Source: G965200765 sp965203865
Lineage (GTDB): Bacteria > Pseudomonadota > Gammaproteobacteria > Arenicellales > JAJDZL01
Length of the DNA stretch: 64,000 nucleotides
Direction of reading: 5' to 3'
NCBI GenBank assembly: GCA_965203865.1
Contig: OZ241916.1
Location: 1,984,001-2,048,000, forward strand
The notes below the pieces were generated by a model. That model saw nothing but the letters and a program-made list of their open reading frames with translations, was not told the origin of the DNA and made no database searches. Position 1 is the stretch's first letter. Every line of letters starts with the position of its first letter. Both the position numbers and the translations under genes were made by a program. Positions 26,780 to 35,797 of this stretch are shown here, piece after piece.

Positions 26780-28444
26780 TTACAATCCAATCTCGTCATA
26801 GTCTGGATGCCAGATTTTATTATCTACAAGTTGTTCGACAGAATCACTATCAGGAGCTTCGCAAACGCCCTGCTCCACTGCAACATTTGCAACTGCTATT
26901 GCGATTTTACGGCTAAGTGAGCGAATACCTCCAAGGGGCGGCAGCAACGAGGATTCCTTGCCACTGTTTTCCAGTGCGGATTCTCCGATTACTTCTGCGA
27001 CTGCAATAAACATTTCGTCTGTGACCCGTTTGGCGCGAACTGCGGTCAATCCTAAACCAATTCCAGGGAAGGCATAGGCATTGTTGCACTGGGCAATTTC
27101 ATAATTCTTTCCCTCGTAAGCAATCTGAGGAAACGGACTACCCGTAGCAACAAGTGCTCTGCCTTCAGTCCAGCGAATGATGTCCAACGGGGTAGCTTCG
27201 CTTCGATGCGTGGGATTTGACAAGGGGAATATACAGGGAAACTTCGTGTGCGAATCCATTTCCTGCACAATTTCCTCTGTGAACAAACCGCTTTGTCCAG
27301 ATACGCCCACCAAAATGTCCGGGCGCACGTTTCGAATAACATCAAGCAACTCAAATCCGCCCTGCCAGTTGTCCAGATCTGATTTTTTCTTTGCAAACTG
27401 AGCCTGGTAAGGTCGCAAGTTTTCGCCATCTTTTTTTACAAGACCTGCCCTGTCGACAAGAAAGATATGACTAGCTGCGATCTCGCGCTCCAATCCAGAA
27501 GCAGCCATTGATTCGACGCAGCCGCGAGCGATTCCGCAACCGGCCGAGCCGGCACCTACGATAACTATCTTTGCTTCGGACAGATTTTTACCTGCCTTGT
27601 TACACGCAGCAATCAAGCTGCCAACGGTAACCGCAGCGGTTCCCTGAATATCGTCGTTAAAGCAGCACATCTTGTCCCGGTAGTTTTCCAGCAATCTAGT
27701 CGCATTCAGCGGTCCAAAGTCTTCGAACTGAATAACAGCATCTGGCCATCTTTTGTGAATTGAGGTCAGGACAAGGTCGATAAATTCGTCGTATTCCTGT
27801 CCCCGCATTCGTTCGTGATGCCAGCCGACATACATGGAGTCACCAAGCAAGCTTTTATTGTTGGTGCCTATATCCAGTGTCACGGGAAGGCCGACATTCG
27901 GATTGACTCCGCCCAGTGCCGAGTATAGCGACAACTTGCCAATTGGAATCCCCATACCGCCAACTCCCTGATCGCCAATTCCCAAAATTGCTTCACTATC
28001 GGTAATCACAATAATCTCTACAGATTCCTGGGAAACATTGTCCAGAATCTGATTGATATGGTGGCGTTCAGGATAGCTAATAAACAATCCTCTTGGCTTT
28101 CGGTAGATCTCGGAAAAGTGCTCGCAGGCATCGCCGACAGTCGGGGTGTAGATAATCGGAATCATTTCAGCGGCATAGTCCATTACAAGACGGTAGAACA
28201 GAGTTTCATTCAAATCCTGCAACTGGCGCAAATAGATGTGTCGCTCCAAATCGGAATCCTTGCTCAGGTAAGCACCGTAGGCTCGCACTACTTGCGCTCC
28301 AAGAGACTCCTCGCAATACGGAATCAGACCCAGCAAGCCATTGTCAATGCGTTCTTGACGTGTAAACGCTGTACCCTTGTTGAACTGGGGAAGCTCAATA
28401 AGATTTTGACCGCGTCTGTGATTATGCAACTTGCTGTCTGTCAA
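26780..28444 (-). CDS. maeA: NAD-type malic enzyme
   Basis: A 554-residue enzyme of the long bacterial malic enzyme type (SfcA/MaeA), which converts malate to pyruvate and CO2 with reduction of NAD. Seen: the early FTRQERIDNGLLGLIPY; the substrate region YTPTVGDACEHFSEIYRKPRG; the metal-site FEDFGPLNATRLLE; and the dinucleotide fold IVIVGAGSAGCGIARG near residue 295. Length matches the family (about 565). It would link the TCA cycle with pyruvate and NADH supply. Confidence 0.9.
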   Translation of the reverse strand: MTDSKLHNHRRGQNLIELPQFNKGTAFTRQERIDNGLLGLIPYCEESLGAQVVRAYGAYLSKDSDLERHIYLRQLQDLNETLFYRLVMDYAAEMIPIIYTPTVGDACEHFSEIYRKPRGLFISYPERHHINQILDNVSQESVEIIVITDSEAILGIGDQGVGGMGIPIGKLSLYSALGGVNPNVGLPVTLDIGTNNKSLLGDSMYVGWHHERMRGQEYDEFIDLVLTSIHKRWPDAVIQFEDFGPLNATRLLENYRDKMCCFNDDIQGTAAVTVGSLIAACNKAGKNLSEAKIVIVGAGSAGCGIARGCVESMAASGLEREIAASHIFLVDRAGLVKKDGENLRPYQAQFAKKKSDLDNWQGGFELLDVIRNVRPDILVGVSGQSGLFTEEIVQEMDSHTKFPCIFPLSNPTHRSEATPLDIIRWTEGRALVATGSPFPQIAYEGKNYEIAQCNNAYAFPGIGLGLTAVRAKRVTDEMFIAVAEVIGESALENSGKESSLLPPLGGIRSLSRKIAIAVANVAVEQGVCEAPDSDSVEQLVDNKIWHPDYDEIGL

Positions 28445-28760
28445 TTTTCTGAATTGCGATTAACTGGTGTTCTAAACGTAAAAATTCTATCCATACGGAT
28501 GTATCAACTAGAGTCAAAATTTTCAAGTGCTACGCATTTCGTCAAGATCATCTTCCCATCAGCTCCGCGAAGTTACTGCACTTCAGGATCCAGTGGTCCA
28601 AAACAAAAAATGCAAAGCAAAATTGATTGGATTAAACAACGACTTTCAGCTGATTTTGAGAAGATAAACCAAGTTGTTCTCAAAATATTCCTCAATTTAG
28701 AAAAATATTGAGCGAAATACTTGCAGAGCACAAATCCTTATTCGTTCCACTGGTTGACGT
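28445..28760. other. Relic segment upstream of Sel1 array (unit A flank)
   Basis: No intact gene. From 28541 to 28760 the sequence is homologous to 32681-32890, the flank of the third Sel1 gene. On the plus strand this relic can be read as the last 40 or so codons of a helical protein (SKIDWIKQRLSADFEKINQVV). It may be a decayed 3' end of the amidotransferase-like gene or an unrelated one. Confidence 0.45.
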
Positions 28761-29687
28761 TTATGGTGATAATTTAGGCACCTCGCATCCACTCCAATCC
28801 AACTCCTCACATTCACGGACGGTTTGTTTGACTATTTTCAGTTGACTCTTGGTAAGTTTACTTTCAATTTTATGAAGCAATTCAAATGATTCTAAATTCC
28901 CCCCGGAATGCGCTGCAATTGATAACCAAAGATGTGCTCGGCGAAGTAATTCAAATGACTCATAATTTGCGAAATAAAGCAAACCCAAGTTGTGTTGAGC
29001 CTTGGCATCTCCCCGCTCCGCCGAAAGCCTGTACCACTTTGCCGCCTCTAGATAGTCCTGGGCGACCCCTTTTCCGAAGTCGTACATCACCCCCAGATTG
29101 TATTGTGCAGAAGAATGTCCCTGCTCCGCCGAAAGCCTGTACCACTTCACCGCCTCCAGGTAGTCCTGAGCAACCCCTTCTCCATTGTCGTACATCAATC
29201 CCAACTGGAATTGAGCAAAAGCACGTCCCTGCTCCGCCGAAAGCCTGTACCACTTCGCCGCCTCCAGATAGTCCTGAGCAACCCCTTCTCCATTGTCGTA
29301 CATCACTCCCAGCCTGAATTGTGCCCTTTCTTGTCCCTGCTCCGCCGACAGCCTGTACCACTTCGCCGCCTCCAGATAGTCCTGAGCAACCCCTTCTCCA
29401 ATGTAGTACATCACTCCCAGCCTGAATTGTGCCTCTTCTTGTCCCTGTTCCGCCGATAGCCTGTACCACTTCACCGCCTCTTGATAGTCCTGGGCAACTC
29501 CTTCTCCGTAGTCGTATATCAATCCTAGACTGTATTGTGCATCAGCATTTCCCCGCTCAGCACTTTCAAATAATTGAGTCAATACTTCACTGTTTTCTAT
29601 ATTCTCATCGGTATTGGCTACCCTTGACCCAATACCGTAATACAAAACAATCAAACCCACAAAAACAGCGATGACCAATCTACCCAT
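28761..29687 (-). CDS. Sel1-repeat protein A (6 repeats)
   Basis: About 308 residues: a membrane-anchor or signal segment at the N-terminus, a linker NTDENIENSEVLTQLFESA, then six 36-residue Sel1 repeats of the form AEQG-x-AQ-LG-MYD-GEGVAQDY-EA-KWYRLS, and a conserved C-terminal cap. The sixth repeat is degenerate. Sel1 repeats form an alpha-solenoid used as a protein-interaction scaffold, often in the envelope or in host interaction. The signal segment reads LIVLYYG, without the lipobox cysteine of paralogue B. I use the ATG at 29687; a TTG lies two codons upstream. Confidence 0.75.
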   Translation of the reverse strand: MGRLVIAVFVGLIVLYYGIGSRVANTDENIENSEVLTQLFESAERGNADAQYSLGLIYDYGEGVAQDYQEAVKWYRLSAEQGQEEAQFRLGVMYYIGEGVAQDYLEAAKWYRLSAEQGQERAQFRLGVMYDNGEGVAQDYLEAAKWYRLSAEQGRAFAQFQLGLMYDNGEGVAQDYLEAVKWYRLSAEQGHSSAQYNLGVMYDFGKGVAQDYLEAAKWYRLSAERGDAKAQHNLGLLYFANYESFELLRRAHLWLSIAAHSGGNLESFELLHKIESKLTKSQLKIVKQTVRECEELDWSGCEVPKLSP

Positions 29688-29852
29688 AGTCAAACAACTC
29701 CAGAATTAACTACATTGCATTTCAGGCTCATTATTCTAATTTCTAATTTCTAATTTCTTTTGTAACTATGCACTTACATCGTCTTCAATTTAGAAAATAT
29801 TGAGGGAAATACTTGCGGGTCACAAATCCTTATTCGTTCCACTGGTTGACGT

Positions 29853-31427
29853 TTATGGCGATAATTTAGGCACTTCGCATCCACTCCAATCCAACTCCTC
29901 ACATTCACGGACGGTTTGCTTGACTATTTTCAGTTGGCTCTTGTTAAGTTTACTTTCAATTTTATGAAGCAATTCAAATGATTCTAATTTGCCCCCGGAA
30001 TGTGCGGCAATTGACAACCAAAGATATGCTCGGCGAAGTAATTCAAATGACTCATAATTTTCGAAATAAAGCAACCCCAGATTGTATTGTGCATCAGTAT
30101 CTCCCTGCTCTGCCGCAAGTCTATACCACTTTGCCGCCTCTTGATGGTCCGGGGCAACCCCTTTTCCGGTGATGTACATCCATCCCAGATTTAATTGCGC
30201 AGAAGCATGTCCCTGCTCCGCCGCAAGCCTGTACCACTTCACCGCCTCCAGATAGTCTTGGGCAATCCCTTTTCCCAAGTCGTACCTCACTCCCAGATTG
30301 AATTGCGCAGAAGCATATCCTTGCTCCGCCGCAAGCCTGTACCACTTCACCGCCTCTTGATGATCCTGGTCAACTCCTTCTCCGTTGCCGTACATCCATC
30401 CCAGATTTAATTGCGCAGAAGCATGTCCTTGCTCCGCCGCAAGCCTGTACCACTTCGCCGCTTCTCGATAGTCCTGGGTAACCCCTTTTCCGGTGATGTA
30501 CATCAATCCCAGATTGAATTGCGCAGAAGCATGCCCTTGCTCCGCCGCAAGCCTGTACCACTTCGCCGCTTCTCGATAGTCCTGGGTACCCCCTTCTCCG
30601 GTAGTGTACATCAATCCCAGATTGTATTGCGCAGAAGCATGTCCCTGCTCCGCCGCAAGCCTGTACCACTTCACCGCCTCCAGATAGTCTTGGGCAATCC
30701 CTTTTCCCAAGTCGTACCTCACTCCCAGATTGAATTGCGCAGAAGCATATCCTTGCTCCGCCGCAAGCCTGTACCACTTCACCGCCTCTTGATGATCCTG
30801 GTCAACTCCTTCTCCGTTGCCGTACATCACTCCCAGATTGTATTGCGCATCAGCATGTCCTTGCTCCGCCGCAAGCCTGTACCACTTCGCCGCCTCCAGA
30901 TAGTCTTGGGCAATCCCTTTTGCCAAGTCGTACATCAATCCCATATCGTATTGTGCATCAGCATGTCCCTGCTCCGCCGCAAGCCTGTACCACTTCGCCG
31001 CCTCCAGATAGTCTTGGGCAATCCCTTTTGCCAAGTCGTACATCAATCCCAGATAGTATTGCGCCTCAGCATCTCCCTGCTCCGCCGCAAGCCTGTACCA
31101 CTTCGCCGCCTCTCGATAGTCCTGGGCAACTCCTTTTCCGGTGCTGTACATAAATCCCAGACTGTATTGCGCATCAGCATCTCCACGCTCCGCCGAAAGC
31201 CTGAACCACTTCACTGCCTCTCGATAGTCCTGGGCAACCCCTTCTCCGATGAAGTACCTCGCTCCCAGACTGTATTGTGCCTCAGCATCTCCACGCTCAG
31301 CACTTTCAAATAATTGAGTCAATACTTCACTGTTTTCTATATTTTCATCGGTATTGGCTACTCTTGTCTCAAGACCGCAGGACGAAACAATTAAACCGAT
31401 AAAAATAGCGATGATTAATCTAATCAT
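29853..31427 (-). CDS. Sel1-repeat lipoprotein B (12 repeats)
   Basis: About 524 residues: a signal peptide with a good lipobox (LIVSSCG), so it is probably an outer- or inner-membrane lipoprotein. Twelve 36-residue Sel1 repeats and the shared C-terminal cap (SGCEVPKLSP) follow. Repeats 5-6 and 9-10 are nearly identical in DNA: a block at 30251-30396 recurs at 30683-30828, exactly 432 bases (four repeats) away. It is one of three paralogues (28.8, 29.9 and 32.9 kb) with the same cap. Likely a surface or periplasmic scaffold; partner unknown. Confidence 0.75.
   Translation of the reverse strand: MIRLIIAIFIGLIVSSCGLETRVANTDENIENSEVLTQLFESAERGDAEAQYSLGARYFIGEGVAQDYREAVKWFRLSAERGDADAQYSLGFMYSTGKGVAQDYREAAKWYRLAAEQGDAEAQYYLGLMYDLAKGIAQDYLEAAKWYRLAAEQGHADAQYDMGLMYDLAKGIAQDYLEAAKWYRLAAEQGHADAQYNLGVMYGNGEGVDQDHQEAVKWYRLAAEQGYASAQFNLGVRYDLGKGIAQDYLEAVKWYRLAAEQGHASAQYNLGLMYTTGEGGTQDYREAAKWYRLAAEQGHASAQFNLGLMYITGKGVTQDYREAAKWYRLAAEQGHASAQLNLGWMYGNGEGVDQDHQEAVKWYRLAAEQGYASAQFNLGVRYDLGKGIAQDYLEAVKWYRLAAEQGHASAQLNLGWMYITGKGVAPDHQEAAKWYRLAAEQGDTDAQYNLGLLYFENYESFELLRRAYLWLSIAAHSGGKLESFELLHKIESKLNKSQLKIVKQTVRECEELDWSGCEVPKLSP
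30251..30828. repeat. Internal four-repeat duplication in Sel1 gene B
   Basis: The sequence from 30251 onward recurs from 30683 with practically no change over about 146 bases, an offset of 432 = 4 x 108 bases. It shows recent unequal exchange or slippage of whole Sel1 units. Confidence 0.8.
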
Positions 31428-31773
31428 AGTCAAGCAAATCCAAAATTAACTGCATTGTATTCAGGCTCATTATTCTAATTTCTTTTGTACCTATGCACCT
31501 ACACCAGCTTAGCATCTAATGGGAGCATGATTCACGTTGGTTTTCAAAAGCCGGTCGGACAATTGGCTTTTCCAGTGCCAGCAGTTGAACCGGTATTACA
31601 AACTCGTTGATATTCTGCTGATTATACATTTTCAAAACATCGTGGAGTGTGTCCCCCAAATCTCCATGAATACTTGTATTGTTTGGTTAGTACATAAAGT
31701 GCAGTTATTGAATAATAAAACACATAAAATGTTGTGCATTACATAATTGTTGATCTTTCAGCAGAAAATCATT
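31428..31773. other. Gap between Sel1 gene B and GIY-YIG pseudogene
   Basis: Homologous along its length to 34142-34488, the same position in the next unit. It includes the divergent promoters for both genes: the last 100 bases (AATAAAACACATAAAATG and TTGTGCATTACATAATTG) are nearly identical between copies. A minus-strand reading frame intact in the other copy is frameshifted here. Confidence 0.5.
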
Positions 31774-32276
31774 ATGGCATTCGCCAAGAAATACATTGAA
31801 AACATTCGTTCCAGGGGATTTAAAGGCTTTTTGCCTGTATCAACATTAAGGTTAGAGGAAAACCTGGACACTGTTCCACTCTAGCCCGGGGTGTATCTTG
31901 TATTAAATCCAACACAAGAAAAACCGGCATTCCTAGAGAAGAGCGTTGGCGGACATTATGAAGGCAAAGACCCCGCTGTCATTTTAGAATTTTTGAAAGA
32001 GAATTGGGTAGATGGTGCAAAGCTTCTGTATATTGGAAAAACTACTAAGCCTGAGCAAACTTTACATAAACGAGTATCTGAGTTAATTGGTTTTGGTAAT
32101 GGTAAACAATATTCCCACTGGGGAGGCCAACTAATCTGGCAACTCGAGAATCATGATGAACTACTAATTTGTTGGTTAGTCCATGAAAATCCTGTTGATA
32201 TGAAGTATCAAATAATCAGGGAATTCAAAAAAATATGATAATGCATTGCCGTTTGCAAACCTTCAAGACCCAACAA
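31774..32276 (+). pseudogene. GIY-YIG-like domain gene, pseudogene copy B
   Basis: Closely related to the intact gene at 34489 and to the C-terminus of the ATPase at 36383. It starts like the intact copy (MAFAKKYIENIRS) but codon 37 is TAG (31882-31884), just before PGVYLVLNP. Near 32230 a run of A has lost a base, so the frame ends early at REFKKI. Both lesions are visible directly. If the product is made at all, it would be from a restart inside the domain. Confidence 0.75.
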
Positions 32277-32336
32277 AACACATGAAATTCGGGGAAATCG
32301 TGAATGCTTCAAGTTCAAATTAGGTTGTACGTTTTT

Positions 32337-32670
32337 ATGCAAACCATCGCGATTCTCCAAAATACAGCTTTTGAACATTTAGGTGTTAATCAAGGACCAT
32401 CTGGAAGCCTGTAGTCTCCGCTTTCGATACATACGCCCGCCTATGACAAAGACTGGCAACAAACAATCAACCCAAGAACGGGTTAATCGTTTTGGGAACT
32501 GCAACTTATGGTACAGTTAGCACTCTTGATCTTCTTGACTATGTCGCATAATGCCCGCAAGTGTTCAATTATAAAATTTCACCTTTTGAAATTAGGCACT
32601 ACATCGGGGTTGCCGGAGAAAACCTTGGATTCATGTAATCTGGATTCGAAAACCCGTTAAAATCAGTTAA
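32337..32670 (+). pseudogene. Decayed copy of the amidotransferase-like gene (copy B)
   Basis: The 5' part closely matches the intact gene at 38788: MQTIAILQNTAFEHLG, then a frameshift within the next few codons, and a further recognisable stretch encoding FRYIRPPYDKDWQQTIN and an LIVLG-like strand. It fades after about 250 bases. It follows a GIY-YIG copy, exactly as in the intact arrangement. Confidence 0.65.
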
Positions 32671-32680
32671 AAGTGCCAAA

Positions 32681-32890
32681 GTCAAGATCTCCCCGAAGTT
32701 GCTACACCTCTTCAGATTCCAGTGGTCCCAAAACAAAAAACTACAAAGCAAAATTGATTGGATTAAACAACAACTTCTAGCTGATTTTGAGAAGATAAAC
32801 CAAGTTGTTCTCAAAATGATCTTCAATTTAGAAAACATTGAGGGAAATACTTGCAGAGATTAAATCCTTATTCGTTCCACTGTTTAACCT
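32681..32890. repeat. Unit flank homologous to 28541-28760
   Basis: Segmental repeat lying between the decayed amidotransferase copy B and Sel1 gene C. Shared long blocks include GCAAAATTGATTGGATTAAA and GAAGATAAACCAAGTTGTTC. Part of it (TTCAATTTAGAAAA and what follows) is seen a third time near 29780-29852. Confidence 0.65.
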
Positions 32891-34141
32891 CTATGGTGAT
32901 AATCGAGGCACCTCGCATCCACTCCAATTCAACTTCTCACATTCGCGGACAGTTTGCTTGACTATTTTTAGTTGACTCTTAGTAAGTTTCCTTTCAATTT
33001 TATGGAGCAATTCAAATGATTCTAATATTCCTCCGGAATGCGCTGCAATTGATAACCAAAGATATGCTCGGCGAAGTAATTCAAATGACTCATAATTTGC
33101 GAAATAAAGCAAACCCAGATTGTGTTGTGCAGAAGCATGTCCCTGCTCCGCCGCAAGCCTGTACCACTTCGCCGCCTCTCGAGAATCCTTGGCAACTCCT
33201 TCTCCTTTGCGGTACATCAATCCCAGATTGAATTGCGCATCAGCATCTCCCTGCTCCGCCGCAAGCCTGTACCACTTCGCCGCCTCTCGATAGCTCTGGC
33301 CAACTCCTTGTCCGCTATCATACATCACTCCCAGATTGTATTGCGCCTTAGTAGCCCCCTGCTCTGCGGATAGCCTGAACCACTTCGCCGCCTCTCTAGA
33401 ATCCTGTACAACTCCTTCTCCTTTGCGGTACATCACTCCCAGATTCAATTGAGCTTTAGCATCTCCCTGCTCCGCCGCAAGCCCATACCACTTCACCGCC
33501 TCTTGATGGTCCCGGGCAACTCCTTCTCCTTTGCGGTACATCAATCCCAGATTGAATTGCGCATCAGCATCTCCCTGCTCCGCCGCAAGTCTGAACCACT
33601 TCGCCGCCTCTCGAGAATCCTGGGCAACTCCTTCTCCTTTGCGGTACATCACTCCCAAATTGAATTGCGCATCAGCATCTCCCTGCTCCGCCGCAAGCCT
33701 GTACCACTTCGCCGCCTCTTGATAGTCCTTGGCAACTCCTTCTCCTTTGCGGTACATCAATCCCAGATTGAATTGCGCATCAGCATCTCCCTGCCCCGCC
33801 GCAAGCCTGAACCACTTCGCCGCCTCTTGATAGTCCTGGGCAACTCCTTGCCCGTTATCATACATCACTCCCAGATTGAATTGCGCATCAGCATCTCCCT
33901 GCTCCGCCGCAAGCCTGTACCACTTCGCCGCCTCTTGATAGTCCTGGGCAAATCCTTCTCCGGTGGCGTACATCAATCCCAGCCTGAATTGCGCAGAAGC
34001 ATCTCCAAGCTCAGCACTTTCAAATAATTGAGTCAATACTTCACTATTTTCTGTATCTTCATCGGAATTGGCTACTCTTGACTCAATACCGTAATACGAA
34101 ACAATCAAACCCACAAAAATAGCGATAACTAATCTACTCAT
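32891..34141 (-). CDS. Sel1-repeat protein C (9 repeats)
   Basis: About 416 residues, paralogous to A and B: the same N-terminal signal segment (LIVSYYG, with no lipobox cysteine), the NSDEDTENSEVLTQLFESA linker, nine 36-residue Sel1 repeats and the same C-terminal cap. Several repeats carry a MYRKGEGVA variant that is rare in the other two, so repeats have homogenised within each gene. Likely membrane-anchored or periplasmic alpha-solenoid of unknown partner. Confidence 0.75.
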   Translation of the reverse strand: MSRLVIAIFVGLIVSYYGIESRVANSDEDTENSEVLTQLFESAELGDASAQFRLGLMYATGEGFAQDYQEAAKWYRLAAEQGDADAQFNLGVMYDNGQGVAQDYQEAAKWFRLAAGQGDADAQFNLGLMYRKGEGVAKDYQEAAKWYRLAAEQGDADAQFNLGVMYRKGEGVAQDSREAAKWFRLAAEQGDADAQFNLGLMYRKGEGVARDHQEAVKWYGLAAEQGDAKAQLNLGVMYRKGEGVVQDSREAAKWFRLSAEQGATKAQYNLGVMYDSGQGVGQSYREAAKWYRLAAEQGDADAQFNLGLMYRKGEGVAKDSREAAKWYRLAAEQGHASAQHNLGLLYFANYESFELLRRAYLWLSIAAHSGGILESFELLHKIERKLTKSQLKIVKQTVRECEKLNWSGCEVPRLSP

Positions 34142-34488
34142 AGTCAAGCAACTCCAAAATTAACTGTATTGCATTTCAGGCCTATTATCTAATTTCTTTT
34201 GTGCCCATGCACTTACATAAACTTAACTGCACTGGAAACATGATTCACATTAGTTTTCAAAAACCGGTCGGGCAGTTGGCTTTTCCGGTGCCGGCGGGCG
34301 AAACAGTGTTACAAACTCGTTGATATTCTCCTGATTATACATTTTCGAAACATCGTGGAGTATGTCCTCCCCTAGTCTCCATGAATACTTGTATTGTTTT
34401 GTTAGTACGTAAAGTGTAGTTATTGAATGATAAAACACATAAAATGTTGTGCATTACATAATTGTTCATCTTTCAGCAGGAAACCATT
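34142..34488. other. Gap between Sel1 gene C and GIY-YIG gene
   Basis: Second copy of the intergenic segment seen at 31428-31773. A 62-codon minus-strand frame at 34250-34438, ending LFRPPAPEKPTARPVFEN, is open here but broken in the other copy, so it is probably a relic. Divergent promoters for the two neighbours must lie here. Confidence 0.4.
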
Positions 34489-34986
34489 ATGGCATTCGCT
34501 CAGAGGCACATTGAAAACATCCGTTCCAAGGGGTTTAGAGGCTTTTTGCCTGTATCAACATTAAGACTAGAGGAAAATCTGGACACTGTTCCATGCGAAG
34601 CAGGGGTGTATCTTGTATTAAATCCAACACAAGAAAAACCAGAATTCCTAAACAAGAGCGTTGGGGGACATTTTAAAGGCAAGTACCCCACTGTAAATTT
34701 AGAACGTTTGGAAAAGAATTGGGTAGATGGTGCAAAAATTCTGTATGTTGGACATACTCCTGAGAGAACATTGTATGAAAGAGTATCTGAATTAATTGAA
34801 TTTGGTAGTGGTGAGCCAATCGGGCACTGGGGAGGGCGACTAATCTGGCAATTAAAAAATCATAATGAACTATTAATTTGTTGGCTAACTCATAAAGATC
34901 CTGTTGAGATGAGGAAGAAGATAATCAGAGAATTCAAAAACAAATATAAAGCGTTGCCGTTTGCAAACCTTCGAGGCCCAAGATAA
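34489..34986 (+). CDS. GIY-YIG-like nuclease-fold protein, free-standing
   Basis: A 165-residue protein starting at an ATG with AGGAA nine bases upstream. The fold is suggested by GVYLVLNP near residue 39, LYVGHTPERTLYERVSEL near 86 (the YIG-type strand and the following arginine) and an ICWLTH strand. An insert of about 30 residues separates the two motifs. GIY-YIG proteins cut DNA. Two near-identical relatives occur in the window: the pseudogene at 31774 and the C-terminal domain of the ATPase at 36383. The family call is moderate, since I rely on two short motifs. Confidence 0.6.
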   Translation: MAFAQRHIENIRSKGFRGFLPVSTLRLEENLDTVPCEAGVYLVLNPTQEKPEFLNKSVGGHFKGKYPTVNLERLEKNWVDGAKILYVGHTPERTLYERVSELIEFGSGEPIGHWGGRLIWQLKNHNELLICWLTHKDPVEMRKKIIREFKNKYKALPFANLRGPR

Positions 34987-35051
34987 ATAACATGAAATTC
35001 AGGAGAATCTTGAATTCTCCGAATTTAAGTTCAAATTAAGTTGTACGGGGT

Positions 35052-35255
35052 ATGCAAACTCTTAAAGTTCTCCAAAATACAGGTTTTTAACATTTAGGGT
35101 TAATTGAGGATCATCTAGAAGGACGTAATATCCATTTTCGATACATACGCCCCGCCTATAAGAAAGAGTGGCAATAAACAATCACCCCAAGAACAGGTTA
35201 ATCGTTTTAGGAGTAATTCCCTATCGCACAGTTAGCGCTCCTGTTCTGTTTTACT
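35052..35255 (+). pseudogene. Decayed copy of the amidotransferase-like gene (copy C)
   Basis: A 5' fragment starting MQTLKVLQNTGF then an immediate TAA. Downstream it still encodes recognisable FRYIRPAY and VNSP/VLF-type remnants of the intact gene at 38788. It again follows a GIY-YIG copy. Homology ends near 35255, where the toxin-like operon region begins. Confidence 0.65.
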
Positions 35256-35359
35256 TGCACTACACATTCAAATTTTGCAAGGTCTTCAGTTCGTGTGCAT
35301 CTGAACGATATCGACAATCGTTTTGTAGATGGCATGTGTTGACTGGCACAGCTAAAATA

Positions 35360-35417
35360 ATTATCATTTGATAATAGTAAATATTTATTGACTTGATTTT
35401 TGATAATTAACTATCAT
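35360..35417 (+). promoter_or_regulatory. Palindromic operator and promoter of the toxin-like/MqsA-like/ATPase operon
   Basis: A perfect inverted repeat ATTATCA-TT-TGATAAT lies at 35360-35375, and a second, TGATA-N6-TATCA, at 35401-35416. Between them is TTGACT (35388-35393), an apt -35, while TATCAT at 35412 could be the -10. Four TGATA/TATCA half-sites thus bracket the promoter. The HTH protein two genes in is the natural candidate repressor. Confidence 0.5.
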
Positions 35418-35425
35418 ATTATAAA

Positions 35426-35791
35426 ATGCAGGATGAAATTGAAAGAATAGAGCGTGTTAGAAAAACAGTGCTGACTCTATTGTCTAAGGGCAGGCGTTCA
35501 GCAGATTTTACGCAAAGTGCTCCAACTCGATGGGAGCCTACGAAAGTAAAGGATTTTCGTCCAGAGCGTTTTTTTGAGTATTTTTCAAATGAAAATTGCT
35601 GGGAGTTTATTGAAGACAAACTGAAAGAGGGATGTGAAATTAAAGAAATGAAACTTGATAAACCACCCGGAGCAACCGGGTATGTAATGCTCATTGAGCA
35701 CGGGTCAGGGGTACCTATAATTTACATAAAACTTCAAATTGGAAAAAAAGAAGTCATAGGACGTAGCTTCCATTATGAAGATCCGAGGTAA
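35426..35791 (+). CDS. Small toxin-like protein of unknown family
   Basis: A 121-residue basic protein; not firmly recognised. The N-terminus is charged and helical (RVRKTVLTLLSKGRRSADF). The C-terminal half is beta-rich, ending PIIYIKLQIGKKEVIGRSFHYEDPR, a pattern like small RelE/MqsR/DUF4258-type partners of MqsA-type antitoxins. It lies only 6 bases before an MqsA-like zinc-ribbon/HTH gene. Toxin is an inference from size, basic character and neighbour. The ATG follows the promoter closely, so the leader is very short. Confidence 0.6.
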   Translation: MQDEIERIERVRKTVLTLLSKGRRSADFTQSAPTRWEPTKVKDFRPERFFEYFSNENCWEFIEDKLKEGCEIKEMKLDKPPGATGYVMLIEHGSGVPIIYIKLQIGKKEVIGRSFHYEDPR

Positions 35792-35797
35792 TTTAAA

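Noticed and set aside
30411..31313. Long plus-strand open frame (300 codons) opposite Sel1 gene B, and similar ones opposite A and C
   Set aside because: It is an antisense shadow kept open by the 108-base repeat unit (no frame breaks because each unit repeats); composition is low-complexity SLLRRKPVPL-type repeats without a signal or family.
29853..31427. CRISPR-like periodic repeats
   Set aside because: The 108-base period equals 36 codons of Sel1 repeats; there are no spacers and no cas genes.
34250..34438. Small minus-strand protein ending in a proline-rich tail
   Set aside because: The homologous segment near 31550-31740 is frameshifted, so the frame is not under visible selection.
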